A DNA stretch of 64,000 nucleotides, taken from Sphingomonas profundi. GTDB lineage: Bacteria; Pseudomonadota; Alphaproteobacteria; Sphingomonadales; Sphingomonadaceae. Shown here one piece after another: positions 1 through 11,939 of this stretch. Each line of letters opens with the position of its first letter. Position 1 is the first letter of the stretch. The notes below the pieces were generated by a model. It had not been told where the DNA came from, made no database searches, and saw only the letters and a list, made by a program, of their open reading frames with translations. The stretch lies in contig NZ_CP046535.1 of the NCBI RefSeq assembly GCF_009739515.1, positions 124,001 through 188,000 of the forward strand, given 5' to 3'. The position numbers and the translations under genes were made by a program.

Positions 1-2475
<2,475 letters not shown>

Positions 2476-2555
2476 CGCGCGAGCGTTGCCCGCGCCCGGC
2501 GCGTTCGTAAAGCCGGGCCGCTTGTGTTTGTGGGCGGGATCGGCATGGAGGGGCC

Positions 2556-3233
2556 ATGAACCAGCCCGCCGCCACCGCCAATCCGCCGCTTCGTGCCGTG
2601 ATCGTGCCGGTCACGGCGTTCCAGCAGAATTGCACGCTGCTCTGGTGCACGCGCACGATGAAGGGCGCCTTCGTCGATGCCGGCGGCGATCTGCCGATGT
2701 TGAAGGCGGCGGCGGCGAAACATGGCGTGACGATCGAGAAGCTGCTCGTCACCCACGGCCATATCGATCATTGCGGCGGCACCGGCATCCTCGCCGCCGA
2801 GCTCGGCGTGCCGATCGAAGGGCCGCACGAGGAGGATCGCTTCTGGATCGAGCGGCTGGGCGACGACGGCGCGAAATACGGCATCCCTGGCCGCCCGTTC
2901 GAGCCGGACCGCTGGCTGGCCCACGGCGATACGGTGACGGTGGGCGAACTGGTGTTCGACGTGCTGCACTGCCCCGGCCACACGCCGGGCCACGTGGTGT
3001 TCCACCACCCGCAATCGAAGCTGGCGCTGGTGGGCGACGTGCTGTTCCAGGGATCGATCGGCCGCACCGATTTTCCGCGCGGCAACCATGACGATCTGAT
3101 CGCGGCGATCACCACGCGGCTGTGGCCGCTGGGCGGCGAGACGGCCTTCGTGCCGGGCCACGGCCCGATGTCCAGCTTCGCGCACGAGCGGCGCAGCAAT
3201 CCCTTCGTCGGCGATCGGGCGCTGGCCGGCTGA
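2556..3233 (+). CDS. MBL-fold metallo-hydrolase (glyoxalase II-like)
   Basis: A 225-residue soluble metallo-beta-lactamase-fold protein. THGHIDH (H67, H69, D71, H72) is the dinuclear metal-binding HxHxDH motif. Further ligands are in HCPGHTPGHV, in GDVLFQGSIGRTDFP and in the final VPGHGP. The last block and the short length match the YcbL/glyoxalase II-like branch (thioester hydrolases) rather than true beta-lactamases. The ATG at 2556 follows GGAGGGGCC, a good ribosome-binding site. The actual substrate cannot be read from sequence. Confidence 0.88.
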   Translation: MNQPAATANPPLRAVIVPVTAFQQNCTLLWCTRTMKGAFVDAGGDLPMLKAAAAKHGVTIEKLLVTHGHIDHCGGTGILAAELGVPIEGPHEEDRFWIERLGDDGAKYGIPGRPFEPDRWLAHGDTVTVGELVFDVLHCPGHTPGHVVFHHPQSKLALVGDVLFQGSIGRTDFPRGNHDDLIAAITTRLWPLGGETAFVPGHGPMSSFAHERRSNPFVGDRALAG

Positions 3234-3300
3234 CCAGCGGTGAAGTGAACACGCCGGGGTGGCCGCCGCCGGCCCGCGAGCGGCCGAAGCGGGCTGGCGA

Positions 3301-3723
3301 TCAGCCGCCGATGATCGTGGTGACGGGCGCCGCCGGCACCAGATACGGGATCGCGATCGCGTAGAGCGACAGGCCGAGCAGGATCGCGAAGGTGGCGAGG
3401 ATGCCGATCATCCTGAACGGGTTGGGCGCCGCTCTGTCCATGCCGAAGGCGTGGGCGATACGCGCCAGGATATAGGCGATGGCGACCAGCCACAGCCATG
3501 TCGCGCTGCCGTGCGCCAGCTCGATCAGGCCCAGCAGGATCAGGAAGAAGGGCGTATATTCGACGAAGTTCGCCTGCGCCCGCATCCGCGCCAGCAGCTG
3601 CGGATGGCCGCCATCGCCGACCGAAACCTTGGCCGCCAGCCGCACCCGGCCGGTGCGCCCGGCCAGCCACAGGTTGATCAGCGTGGCGGCGGCGGCGATG
3701 GTGAGGGTGATCGGCAGGATCAT
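3301..3723 (-). CDS. MAPEG family membrane protein
   Basis: A 140-residue protein with four predicted hydrophobic segments. It has the MAPEG signature region MRAQANFVEYTPFFLILLG (~residues 47-65), where the ExxP-like loop and the R-N-E pattern of the family are visible. The family includes microsomal glutathione transferases and leukotriene synthases; bacterial members like this one are mostly uncharacterised inner-membrane proteins. The ATG at 3721-3723 gives a hydrophobic first helix (MILPITLTIAAAATLINLWL). It lies between the MBL hydrolase and rpmF, convergent with the former and divergent from the latter. Confidence 0.8.
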   Translation of the reverse strand: MILPITLTIAAAATLINLWLAGRTGRVRLAAKVSVGDGGHPQLLARMRAQANFVEYTPFFLILLGLIELAHGSATWLWLVAIAYILARIAHAFGMDRAAPNPFRMIGILATFAILLGLSLYAIAIPYLVPAAPVTTIIGG

Positions 3724-3772
3724 GCAGGCGGTCTCCGATGGGCGGCCGAGCCGTCGCACGATGCCGCGATGC

Positions 3773-3800
3773 TTGCAACATGAAGCGAAATCGCTATAGG
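3773..3800 (+). promoter_or_regulatory. Putative sigma-70 promoter for the rpmF operon
   Basis: TTGCAA (3773-3778) and TATAGG (3795-3800) are separated by 16 bases and lie ~115 bases upstream of the rpmF start. This would drive the rpmF-plsX-fabH-ihfA group. Confidence 0.5.
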
Positions 3801-3915
3801 GCCTGTCGCTCGCGACGAGCCCGGCCGCTTGGGGTCCGCGGCCAGTAATGGCCGTCGAAACCCGAGTGGCGAAGCTCGTTCCCTCGTTTTCCGACTGAAT
3901 GGAACAGGTGCCGAC

Positions 3916-4095
3916 ATGGCCGTCCCCAAAAGAAAGACCTCGCCCTCCAAGCGCAACATGCGCCGCAGCCACGATTCGCTGACGGTCGAGGCGTTTCAGG
4001 AGTGCCCGAACTGCGGCGAGCTGAAGCGGCCGCACAATCTGTGCACCGGTTGCGGCCACTATAACGGGCGCGAGATCGTTTCGGTCGAAGCCTGA
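3916..4095 (+). CDS. rpmF: 50S ribosomal protein L32
   Basis: A 59-residue basic protein beginning [20 protein letters not shown], the conserved L32 N-terminus. A zinc-ribbon type pair [20 protein letters not shown] follows. The length is standard for L32. The ATG at 3916 gives the exact family N-terminus. It is followed closely by plsX, the widely conserved rpmF-plsX-fabH order that links ribosome and membrane lipid production. Confidence 0.98.
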   Translation: MAVPKRKTSPSKRNMRRSHDSLTVEAFQECPNCGELKRPHNLCTGCGHYNGREIVSVEA

Positions 4096-4123
4096 TCGGT
4101 TGATCGGATCGGGGGCAGGGCGG

Positions 4124-5173
4124 GTGACGGACGTGCCGCGAATCGCCATCGACGCGATGGGCGGAGACTCCGGCCCGGCCGTGATGGTTGAGGGGGCGGC
4201 GCTGGCCCTCGCTCGCGACCCCGCGCTGCGCTTCCGCCTGTATGGCGACGAGGCGGCGATCCGCGCCGAGGTGGCCCGCCACCCCGGCCTGGCCGACGCG
4301 GCCGAGATCGCCCACGCGCCCGACGTGATCTCCGGCGAGGACAAGCCGAGCCAGGCGATCCGTCGCGCCCGCACCACATCGATGGGCCTCGCCATTGCCG
4401 CGGTGAAGGCGGGCGAGGCGCAGGCCGCCGTCTCCGCCGGCAATACCGGCGCGCTGATGGCGATGGCCAAGCTGGCGCTGCGGACGATGCCGGGCATCGA
4501 CCGGCCGGCGCTGGCGGCGATGCTGCCGAGCCTCGGCGACAACGATCTCGTCATGCTCGATTTGGGCGCGAATACCGAGTGCGACGCGCGCAACCTGGTG
4601 CAGTTCGCCGTGATGGGCGCCGCCTATGCGCGGGCCGCGATGGGCATCGATGCGCCGCGCGTGCGGCTGCTGAACATCGGCACCGAGGAGCTGAAGGGCA
4701 CCGATCAGCTGAAGGACGCCGCCGCCCAGTTGCGTGCCGCCGACTATCTGCCGATCAAGTTCGACGGCTTCATCGAGGCGGATCGGCTGGGTCGCGGCGA
4801 GGCGGACGTGATCGTGACGGACGGCTTTTCCGGCAACATCGCGCTGAAGACGATGGAGGGCACCGCCCGCTTCGTGACGGACCTGCTGCGCCGCGCCTTC
4901 ACCAGCTCGCTGCGATCGAAGGCCGGCTTCCTCATCTCCAAGCCGGCGATGCACCTGCTGCGCGTCCATCTCGATCCGAACAACCATAATGGCGCCGTCT
5001 TCCTGGGCCTGACCGGCATCGTCGTGAAGAGCCACGGCGGTGCCAGCGCGCAGGGCGTGGCGCACGCGATCGGCGTCGCCGCCCGCCTGGTCGCCAACGA
5101 TCTCAGCCGCCGCATCGCCGAGGATCTCGACACCGTGCGCGCCCACGCCGCGACGGCGGGCGTGGCGGCATGA
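4124..5173 (+). CDS. plsX: Phosphate acyltransferase PlsX
   Basis: Converts acyl-ACP to acyl-phosphate, the first step of phosphatidic acid synthesis with PlsY. The family blocks [12 protein letters not shown] near the N-terminus, [10 protein letters not shown] and [16 protein letters not shown] are present. I place the start at GTG 4124, preceded by GGGGGCAGGG, giving 349 residues. An upstream in-frame TTG at 4100 or the GTG at 4133 are possible alternatives. The 3' end overlaps fabH by four bases (ATGA), so translation is probably coupled. Confidence 0.96.
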   Translation: MTDVPRIAIDAMGGDSGPAVMVEGAALALARDPALRFRLYGDEAAIRAEVARHPGLADAAEIAHAPDVISGEDKPSQAIRRARTTSMGLAIAAVKAGEAQAAVSAGNTGALMAMAKLALRTMPGIDRPALAAMLPSLGDNDLVMLDLGANTECDARNLVQFAVMGAAYARAAMGIDAPRVRLLNIGTEELKGTDQLKDAAAQLRAADYLPIKFDGFIEADRLGRGEADVIVTDGFSGNIALKTMEGTARFVTDLLRRAFTSSLRSKAGFLISKPAMHLLRVHLDPNNHNGAVFLGLTGIVVKSHGGASAQGVAHAIGVAARLVANDLSRRIAEDLDTVRAHAATAGVAA

Positions 5174-6159
5174 GCGGCGCCGCGACCGTTCGCCGCGCGG
5201 TGATCGCCGGCACCGGATCGGCGCTGCCCGCGCGCTGCGTGACGAACGCGGAGCTGGCCGAGACGGTCGACACGACGGACGAGTGGATCGTCGAGCGCAC
5301 CGGCATTCGCACCCGCTACATCGCCGGCGACGGCGAGACGACGGCGACCCTGGCCACCGAGGCGGCGCGCCGGGCGCTGGCGGCGGCTGGCATCGCGCCG
5401 GACGCGATCGACCTGATCGTGCTCGCCACCGCGACTCCGGACCAGACCTTTCCCGCCACCGCCACCAAGGTGCAGGCGGCGCTCGGCATCGACGATTGCG
5501 TCGCCTTCGACGTGCAGGCGGTCTGCTCCGGCTTCCTCTACGCGCTGTCGGTGGCGGAGAGCATGATCCGCAGCGGCGGCGCCCGCACCGCCATCGTGAT
5601 CGGCGCCGAGACGTTCAGCCGCATCCTAGACTGGGAGGACCGCACCACCTGCGTGCTGTTCGGCGACGGCGCCGGCGCCGTGGTGCTGACGGCGGCGGAC
5701 GTGGCCGAGGGCAGCGATACGCAAGGGATATTGGCCGTTAGGCTGCACGCCGACGGCCGGCACAACGAGCTGCTCTACGTCGACGGCGGCCCTTCCACCA
5801 CCGGCACCGTGGGCAAGCTCAGGATGAAGGGGCAGGAGGTTTTCCGCCACGCGGTGACGAACCTGGCTGCCGTGCTGCGCGAGGTGAGCACCGCCGCCGG
5901 CGTGGAGACGGGCGCGATCGACTGGGTGGTGCCGCATCAGGCCAACCGCCGCATCCTGGACGCGACCGCCCGCAAGCTGGGCCTGGCGCCGGAACGGGTG
6001 GTGGTGACGGTCGATCGCCATGCGAACACCTCCGCCGCGTCCGTGCCGCTGGCCTTCGACGCGGCGGTGAGCGACGGACGCATCCGGCGCGGCGACCTGA
6101 TCGTGTTCGAGGCGATGGGCGGTGGCTTCACCTGGGGCGCGGCCATCGCCCGCTATTGA
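5170..6159 (+). CDS. fabH: 3-oxoacyl-[acyl-carrier-protein] synthase III (KAS III)
   Basis: Starts fatty-acid synthesis by condensing acetyl-CoA with malonyl-ACP. The protein has 329 residues. The catalytic triad is visible: C119 in [13 protein letters not shown]256 in [10 protein letters not shown] and N286 in RHANTSAAS. The C-terminal [13 protein letters not shown] is typical of FabH. The ATG at 5170 overlaps the plsX stop as ATGA. Confidence 0.97.
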   Translation: MSGAATVRRAVIAGTGSALPARCVTNAELAETVDTTDEWIVERTGIRTRYIAGDGETTATLATEAARRALAAAGIAPDAIDLIVLATATPDQTFPATATKVQAALGIDDCVAFDVQAVCSGFLYALSVAESMIRSGGARTAIVIGAETFSRILDWEDRTTCVLFGDGAGAVVLTAADVAEGSDTQGILAVRLHADGRHNELLYVDGGPSTTGTVGKLRMKGQEVFRHAVTNLAAVLREVSTAAGVETGAIDWVVPHQANRRILDATARKLGLAPERVVVTVDRHANTSAASVPLAFDAAVSDGRIRRGDLIVFEAMGGGFTWGAAIARY

Positions 6160-6230
6160 TCGCCGGCGCATTTTGGGCTTGGATCGGCGGCCGAACCCTG
6201 GCTGGACACGGATACGGAAAGCAACGGCTG

Positions 6231-6545
6231 ATGAGCGAGACGGAGACCCTCACCCGCGCGGACCTGGCCGAGGCGGTCCATGACCAGGTCGGCCTCTCGC
6301 GCGGCGAATCGGCCAAGATGGTCGAGCGCGTGCTCGATCACATGTGCCGCGCTCTCTCGAACGGCGAGAATGTGAAGATCTCCGGCTTCGGCAGTTTCGT
6401 GCTGCGCGACAAGGGCGAGCGCGTGGGCCGCAATCCCAAGACCGGCATCGAGGTGCCGATCGCGCCGCGCCGGGTGCTGACCTTCCGGCCCAGCCAGATG
6501 ATGCGGGACCGGATCGTCAGGGGCGGCGGCGACGGCGCCGCCTGA
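6231..6545 (+). CDS. ihfA: Integration host factor subunit alpha
   Basis: A 104-residue HU/IHF-family DNA-bending protein. The hallmark [20 protein letters not shown], the DNA-inserting P in PKTG and the C-terminal [14 protein letters not shown] are all present. The start at ATG 6231 ([16 protein letters not shown]) is preceded by GGAAAGC; upstream in-frame codons from 6156 lack family similarity. It sits between fabH and a MerR gene, as in many alphaproteobacteria. The beta subunit is not in this window. Confidence 0.96.
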   Translation: MSETETLTRADLAEAVHDQVGLSRGESAKMVERVLDHMCRALSNGENVKISGFGSFVLRDKGERVGRNPKTGIEVPIAPRRVLTFRPSQMMRDRIVRGGGDGAA

Positions 6546-6552
6546 GCCGATC

Positions 6553-6909
6553 TTGACGAAAGCCGACACCGCCTTCCGCACGATCAGCGAGGTCGCGAGC
6601 GAGACCGGCGTCGCGCAACATATCCTGCGCTACTGGGAGACGCGCTTTCCGCAGCTCCGTCCGCTCCAGCGCGCCGGCAACCGCCGCTACTATCGCCCGG
6701 CGGACATCGATCTGGTGCGGCGGATCGACACGCTGCTGAACCGCCAGGGCTATACGATCAAGGGCGTGCAGGCGCTGCTCGCGCGCGACGCACCGGAGCC
6801 CGCGCCGCCGCCGCCCGCCCCACGTCCGGAGCTGCTGGCCGAGCTGCGCGCGATCCGCGACGCCATGGCCGATGCTCTGGCGACCGACGGGACCCCGGCG
6901 AGGGACTGA
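6553..6909 (+). CDS. MerR family transcriptional regulator
   Basis: A 118-residue protein with an N-terminal MerR-type winged helix: TISEVASETGVAQHILRYWE (~residues 10-29), then NRRYYRPADIDLVRRIDTLL. A short Pro-rich linker (APPPPAPRP) and a C-terminal helix follow, with no cysteine-based metal-binding site visible. The start is TTG 6553, eight bases after ihfA, so the two are probably co-transcribed. This ihfA-linked MerR protein is a conserved alphaproteobacterial neighbour of unknown target. Confidence 0.9.
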   Translation: MTKADTAFRTISEVASETGVAQHILRYWETRFPQLRPLQRAGNRRYYRPADIDLVRRIDTLLNRQGYTIKGVQALLARDAPEPAPPPPAPRPELLAELRAIRDAMADALATDGTPARD

Positions 6910-6974
6910 GCGCCGGCGTCCGATCCCGCTCATGCTCCGCCCTCGCCGGAGCGACGGGCAGGACGTTCGCCGGA

Positions 6975-8285
6975 TCAGTCGTGGCGGGCGGCCAGCATCT
7001 CGGCGACGTGGACGAACTTCTCGCGCGGCGCGCCGTCGCGGGCTCGGGCGGCCTCGGCCGCCTCGATCCTCTGCCAGTCGCGGAAGGTGACGGTCTCCAC
7101 GCCGCGTTCCGCCAGCAGCGCGTCCAGCCCGGCGCCGCCCGGCTTGCCGCTCGCCCCGCTGAGGTCTTCGGCGATCAGGTCGGCGATCATATAGCCGTCC
7201 GGCCGGTTGGTGCCGATCGTGCCGGTCGGCCCGCGCCGCGCCCAGCCGACGGCGTACAGGCCCGGCATCACCCGCCCATCGGTATTGGCGAAGCGGCCGA
7301 GCCTCTCGTCATAGGGGATGCCGGGGATCGGCGGGGTGCGGTAGCCGATGCAGCTGACGACGAGGCCGCACGGGATGGCATAGGTCTCGCCCGTGCCCTC
7401 CGCCCCGCCGTCGGCCAGCGGGCGGGTCCGCTCCACGATCAGCCGCTCCACCCGGTCCGCGCCCTCGATCTCGACCGGGCGGGCGAAGAAGTCGAAGTCG
7501 ATCGTCACCGGCCTGTCCGCCGAAGCGGCGGCGAAGGCGCGCAGGTGGCCGACCGACTTGCGCGTGCCCGGCTCCAGCGCGGCATCGGCCGCCGCCGGCG
7601 GCAGGTCGGCCGGATCGACGCGCGGCGCGGCGCGGGCGAGGTGGCCGAGTTCGCCGAGCTCCTTGGGCGTCATCGCGATCTGGTGCGGCCCGCGCCGGCC
7701 GACCAGGGTGACGCGCGCGATCCGGCTCTCCGCCAGCGCCTCCAGCGCGTGGCCGACGATGTCCGATCCGGCGAACTCCTCCCGCGTCTTGGCGAGGATG
7801 CGGGCGACGTCCAGCGCGACGTTGCCGTTGCCGATCACGCAGGCGGCGGCCGCGTCGAGCGGCGGATCGAGCCGGGCGTGATCGGGGTGGCCGTTATACC
7901 AGCCGACGAACGCCGCCGAGCCGATCACGCCCGGCAGATCGTCCCCGGCTATGCCGAGCGGCTTGTCCAGCGGCGCGCCCGTCGCCAGCACGACGGCGTC
8001 GTAGAGGTCGAGCAGTTCGGCGACCGTCACGTTGGTGCCGACCGAGACGTTGCCGGCGAAGCGCACCGTCTCGCCGAGCGCCACCGCCTCGTAGCGCCGC
8101 GAGACGGCCTTGATCGACTGGTGATCGGGCGCCACGCCGGAGCGGATCAGCCCGAACGGCACGGGCAGGCGATCGATGATGTCGACGCGGACGCCGCCGG
8201 CGTCGGGCCCGCCGAACTTCCGGTCGAGCGCCTCGGCGGTGTAATAACCCGCCGGCCCCGATCCGATGACCGCCACATGCCGCAT
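6975..8285 (-). CDS. FAD-dependent ferredoxin/adrenodoxin-NADP+ reductase
   Basis: A 436-residue flavoprotein of the adrenodoxin reductase/FprA type, which moves electrons between NADPH and ferredoxin. It has the FAD Rossmann motif GSGPAGYYTAE (residues 8-18), then PFGLIRSGVAPDH, LATGA, and an NADP-binding VIGNGNVALDVARIL. The C-terminal GWARRGPTGTIGTNRPDG is diagnostic of this family. It stands alone on the minus strand, and no ferredoxin gene is adjacent. Confidence 0.93.
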   Translation of the reverse strand: MRHVAVIGSGPAGYYTAEALDRKFGGPDAGGVRVDIIDRLPVPFGLIRSGVAPDHQSIKAVSRRYEAVALGETVRFAGNVSVGTNVTVAELLDLYDAVVLATGAPLDKPLGIAGDDLPGVIGSAAFVGWYNGHPDHARLDPPLDAAAACVIGNGNVALDVARILAKTREEFAGSDIVGHALEALAESRIARVTLVGRRGPHQIAMTPKELGELGHLARAAPRVDPADLPPAAADAALEPGTRKSVGHLRAFAAASADRPVTIDFDFFARPVEIEGADRVERLIVERTRPLADGGAEGTGETYAIPCGLVVSCIGYRTPPIPGIPYDERLGRFANTDGRVMPGLYAVGWARRGPTGTIGTNRPDGYMIADLIAEDLSGASGKPGGAGLDALLAERGVETVTFRDWQRIEAAEAARARDGAPREKFVHVAEMLAARHD

Positions 8286-8361
8286 CCGCCACGTCCTCTT
8301 ATCGTTGTGGCGGGAATGGTAGCGGGGCGGGCGGGGTGCGCCAAGGGCCGGGCACCCGGAT

Positions 8362-8488
8362 CCTCCGCGGAACGGGGAGGGGACCGCCGCGAAGCGCTGG
8401 TGGAGGGGCAGGGCAGCTCTCGACGATGCGTGGCGCCGCGATGCCCTTCCACCAGCCTGCGGCCGGCCCCTCCCCGTGCCGGGGAGGG
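8362..8488. repeat. Large imperfect palindromic intergenic element
   Basis: Nested inverted repeats fill the gap between two genes. CTGGTGGAGGGGC (8397-8409) pairs with GCCCTTCCACCAG (8443-8455) at 12 of 13 positions. An outer CGGGGAGGGG (from 8373) pairs with CCCCTCCCCG (ends 8476). A further small GGGGAGGG-type hairpin sits at 8466-8488. It resembles the REP/MITE-like palindromes found between genes of sphingomonads and other alphaproteobacteria, and may act as a bidirectional terminator for the flanking minus-strand genes. No second copy was noticed in the window. Confidence 0.6.
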
Positions 8489-8496
8489 ATTGCGGC

Positions 8497-9456
8497 TTAC
8501 TGTGAGGGGGCGAGCTTGGTGTTCAGCACCCAGCCGACATTGTCGTTCTCGTCGGCCACTTCCCACCACAGGCCGTTCTTGTTGCCGGTCGGGTAGACGA
8601 TCGTGCCGGCCGGGATGGTGCGGATCAGCGCGCCGCCGGCCGCCGCCGTCCTGCGCAGCGCCACCGGCGCCTGCGCGGTGAACGTCTTGGCGGGCGCGGC
8701 TTCGGCGGTGCCGGCGGCGCCGGGCTGGATCAGGCCCAGGCTCGTCACCATCTTGGAATAGGCCTGGATGAAGCTGAGCGTCACGATGCGGCCGATGTCG
8801 GTATTGTCGTAGCCGCCGCCCACCGCGCCGCCGACCGCGAGGAAGCCGCCCGCGCCGAAGCCGATATTGTTCTTGGCGGCATAGCCGTCCTCGGTGGCGA
8901 TCGTCTCGGTGGTGCGCACGTTGGTGAGCGAGAGAACGGTGTTCGCCTCCAGCTTCTTCGACTTGATGCCGCCGAGCAGGCCGCCGAAGCGGCCGCCCAC
9001 CAGGCCGCCGATGCCGGCGCCCACCGCCGAGCCGCTGACGTTGCTGTTGGCGCCCTGCACCTCCGCCACGAGCACATAGTCCGCCGCCTTGATCTGGCCC
9101 TGGCCCACGTTGGAGCGGCGCTGGAGGCCGAGATTGCCGCCGATGTCCCGCTCGCGCTGGGCGGCGTTGAGGCCGGTGCCGCGATCGACGAGGTTGAAGC
9201 AGCCGGAGCGGGCGACCAGCACCTTCAGCAGCTTGGAGGGCGGCGCGAGGCTGAACTGCGTCCAGCCGCTGGGATCGTCGCCATCGGCGATCGAGAGGGT
9301 GCCGAGCTTGCGCGTGCACTTCGGCACATCGTTGGCCGTCTGCTCCTGCAGCTGCTGGCCGCTGGAAGCCTTCGCCAGCTTCGGCGCGGCGACGGCCGGC
9401 GCGATGATGCCGGATGCGGCCGCCGCGGCCGCAAGCATGAGTATAGTCAAACGCAT
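8497..9456 (-). CDS. Exported CsgG/HfaB-like protein with C-terminal SH3-type domain
   Basis: A 319-residue protein with a signal peptide ending near AAPAVAA. Residues ~40-235 resemble the CsgG/curli-assembly family of outer-membrane secretion or assembly proteins: LLKVLVARSGCFNLVDRG, then AADYVLVAEVQG, GIGGLVGGRFGGLLGG, and IVTLSFIQAYSKMV. No lipobox cysteine is seen after the signal, unlike CsgG itself. The C-terminal ~65 residues (ALIRTIPAGTIVYPTGNKNG, ending EVADENDNVGWVLNTKLA) look like a bacterial SH3 domain, possibly peptidoglycan-binding. No curli subunit genes are nearby, so its cargo is unknown. Confidence 0.75.
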   Translation of the reverse strand: MRLTILMLAAAAAASGIIAPAVAAPKLAKASSGQQLQEQTANDVPKCTRKLGTLSIADGDDPSGWTQFSLAPPSKLLKVLVARSGCFNLVDRGTGLNAAQRERDIGGNLGLQRRSNVGQGQIKAADYVLVAEVQGANSNVSGSAVGAGIGGLVGGRFGGLLGGIKSKKLEANTVLSLTNVRTTETIATEDGYAAKNNIGFGAGGFLAVGGAVGGGYDNTDIGRIVTLSFIQAYSKMVTSLGLIQPGAAGTAEAAPAKTFTAQAPVALRRTAAAGGALIRTIPAGTIVYPTGNKNGLWWEVADENDNVGWVLNTKLAPSQ

Positions 9457-9711
9457 GATCCGATCTCCCCGTTTCGGCGGCGCGTGGCGCGCCTCGTCTT
9501 GCCCCCGCTAGCCGCGGCGCCCGTTCCGCGGCTATGACCTTTGTCACACCCCGCCGATCCTTCGCCAAAACCATGTCAGGCGCAAGTCGAACGACGGGGC
9601 GGGTGCGACCCGCCGGCGCGCGGGCCGGCATGCGGCGGCAGGTTTGGCATCCCGCCTCCGCGATGCTATCGCCCGCCGCAAAGCTCCTTTCGCATCGGCA
9701 GACCCATCCTC

Positions 9712-11532
9712 GTGTCCACCCCGCTCGACCGCATCCGCAATTTCTCGATTATTGCCCATATCGATCATGGCAAGTCGACCCTCGCCGACCGGCTGATCCA
9801 GCGCACCGGGGGCCTCACCGATCGCGAGATGTCCGCCCAGGTGCTCGACAACATGGATATCGAGAAGGAGCGCGGCATCACCATCAAGGCGCAGACGGTG
9901 CGCCTGAACTACACCGCGAAGGACGGCCTGGTCTACGAGCTGAGCCTGATGGACACGCCGGGCCATGTCGACTTCGCCTATGAGGTGAGCCGCAGCCTGG
10001 CGGCGTGCGAGGGCGCGCTGCTGGTGGTGGACGCGGCGCAGGGTGTGGAGGCGCAGACGCTGGCCAACGTCTACCAGTCCATCGAGCATGATCATGAGAT
10101 CGTGCCCGTGATCAACAAGATCGACCTGCCCGCCGCCGAGCCGGAGAAGGTGAAGGCCGAGATCGAGGACATCATCGGCATCTCGGCCGAGGATGCGGTG
10201 CTGGCCTCCGCCAAGTCCGGCATCGGCATAGACGAGGTATTGGAGGCGATCGTCACCCGCGTGCCGCCGCCGAGGGGCGATCGCGCGGCGCCGCTGAAGG
10301 CGATGCTGGTGGACAGCTGGTACGACCCGTATCTCGGCGTCGTCATCCTCGTGCGCGTTGTCGAAGGGGTGCTGCGCAAGGGTCAGCAGATCAAGTTCAT
10401 GCAGCACGGCACGCTGCACCTGGTCGATCGCGTGGGCTGCATGCGGCCCAAGATCGAGCAGCTGACCGAACTGGCCGCCGGCGAGATCGGCTTCATCACC
10501 GCGCAGATCAAGGAGGTGAGCCAGACAGCGGTCGGCGACACGATCACCGATGCGAGGAAGCCCACGGCGGAACCGCTGCCCGGCTTCAAGGAAGTGCAGC
10601 CGGTGGTGTTCTGCGGCCTGTTCCCGGTGGATGCCGCCGACTTCGAGAAACTGCGCGATTCGCTCTACAAGCTGCGCCTGAACGACGCCTCGTTCAGCTT
10701 CGAGGCGGAATCCTCGGCGGCACTCGGCTTCGGCTTCCGCTGCGGCTTTCTGGGGCTGCTGCACCTGGAGATCATCCAAGAGCGGCTGACCCGCGAATAT
10801 GATCTCGACCTCATCACCACGGCGCCTTCGGTGGTGTACCGCATGCACCTGAGCCACTCGAAGACCGAGGACGCCAAGGTCATCGAGCTGCACAACCCGG
10901 CCGACATGCCCGACCCGAACCGCATCGAGACGATCGAGGAGCCGTGGATCGAGGCGACGATCTACGTGCCCGACGAGTATCTCGGCACGATCCTGAAGCT
11001 GTGCCAGGACCGGCGCGGCATCCAGAAGAACCTCACTTATGTCGGCGGCCGCGCGCAGGTGGTCTACGAGCTGCCGCTGAACGAGGTGGTGTTCGACTTC
11101 TACGACCGGCTGAAATCGATCAGCCGCGGCTATGCCAGCTTCGACTATCACCAGATCGGCTATCGCGAGGGCGATCTCGTGAAGATGTCGATCATGGTGA
11201 ACGGCGAGCCGGTGGACGCGCTCAGCATGATCGTCCACCGCGCCAATGCCGAGACGCGCGGGCGCGGCATGTGCGAGCGGCTGAAGGACCTGATCCCGCG
11301 CCACCTGTTCAAGATACCCGTGCAGGCGGCGATCGGCGGCAAGGTGATCGCGCGCGAGACGATCGCGGCCATGCGCAAGGACGTGACGGCCAAATGCTAT
11401 GGCGGCGATGCCAGCCGCAAGAAGAAGCTGCTGGAGAAGCAGAAGGAGGGCAAGAAGCGGATGCGCGAATATGGCAGCGTGCAGATCCCGCAGGAGGCCT
11501 TCATCGCCGCGCTGCGCATGGGCGAGGAATAA
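9712..11532 (+). CDS. lepA: Elongation factor 4 (LepA)
   Basis: A 606-residue ribosome-associated GTPase. It has G1 [17 protein letters not shown] (G3) and NKID (G4) near the N-terminus. The LepA-specific C-terminal block begins [20 protein letters not shown]. The start is GTG 9712 ([20 protein letters not shown]), which matches the family N-terminus; the open frame upstream to 9541 has no similarity. The gene is monocistronic, divergent from the CsgG-like gene. Confidence 0.97.
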   Translation: MSTPLDRIRNFSIIAHIDHGKSTLADRLIQRTGGLTDREMSAQVLDNMDIEKERGITIKAQTVRLNYTAKDGLVYELSLMDTPGHVDFAYEVSRSLAACEGALLVVDAAQGVEAQTLANVYQSIEHDHEIVPVINKIDLPAAEPEKVKAEIEDIIGISAEDAVLASAKSGIGIDEVLEAIVTRVPPPRGDRAAPLKAMLVDSWYDPYLGVVILVRVVEGVLRKGQQIKFMQHGTLHLVDRVGCMRPKIEQLTELAAGEIGFITAQIKEVSQTAVGDTITDARKPTAEPLPGFKEVQPVVFCGLFPVDAADFEKLRDSLYKLRLNDASFSFEAESSAALGFGFRCGFLGLLHLEIIQERLTREYDLDLITTAPSVVYRMHLSHSKTEDAKVIELHNPADMPDPNRIETIEEPWIEATIYVPDEYLGTILKLCQDRRGIQKNLTYVGGRAQVVYELPLNEVVFDFYDRLKSISRGYASFDYHQIGYREGDLVKMSIMVNGEPVDALSMIVHRANAETRGRGMCERLKDLIPRHLFKIPVQAAIGGKVIARETIAAMRKDVTAKCYGGDASRKKKLLEKQKEGKKRMREYGSVQIPQEAFIAALRMGEE

Positions 11533-11545
11533 GGCCCGCTCCGGC

Positions 11546-11570
11546 GGGACCAAAGCCGCCTCCGATCGTT
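11546..11570 (+). promoter_or_regulatory. Possible EcfG-type (general stress) promoter for the DUF2171 gene
   Basis: GGGAC (11546-11550), a 16-base spacer, then CGTT (11567-11570), ending 31 bases before the DUF2171 ATG. It differs from the EcfG consensus GGAAC-N16/17-CGTT at one base. Confidence 0.4.
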
Positions 11571-11601
11571 ATCTCGCCTCCACCCAGCAGGAGACGAGAC
11601 G

Positions 11602-11844
11602 ATGGCTGACCTTTCCCAGATCAAGGAGCATGCCGAGGTGATCGGCGCGGACGGCGTGCATGTCGGCACGGTCGATCATGTGCAGGGCGATCGCATCAAG
11701 CTGACGAAGAAGGACAGCGGCGAGGGTAGCCACAAGGGCCATCACCACTTCATCTCGGGCGGCCTCGTCGCGTCGGTCGAGGGCGACACGGTGCGCCTGT
11801 CCGCCAATGCGGACGTCGCCATCAGCTTCGAGGAAGAGGAATAA
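11602..11844 (+). CDS. DUF2171 domain protein
   Basis: An 80-residue acidic, soluble protein. It has the DUF2171 pattern: IKEHAEVIGADGVHVGTVDH, then a basic IKLTKKDS patch, SHKGHHHFI, and an acidic SFEEEE end. The fold is likely a PRC-barrel-like beta barrel. Its function is unknown; homologues are common in alphaproteobacteria. CAGGAGACGAGACG precedes the ATG and supplies a strong AGGAG. A GC-rich hairpin (CCGGGAC at 11847-11853 with GTCCCGG at 11864-11870) directly follows the stop codon. The possible EcfG promoter upstream suggests stress control. Confidence 0.85.
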   Translation: MADLSQIKEHAEVIGADGVHVGTVDHVQGDRIKLTKKDSGEGSHKGHHHFISGGLVASVEGDTVRLSANADVAISFEEEE

Positions 11845-11939
11845 GGCCGGGACCGGGCGATCCGTCCCGGGATCGTCCGGTACGGTTGCTTTGCTGCACC
11901 GCAGGGCAAACGAGGTATGATCCCGCCGCGCTCGCGGCG

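Noticed and set aside
9544-11553. 669-codon ORF opposite lepA
   Set aside because: Same explanation: low-complexity translation antisense to a certain gene.
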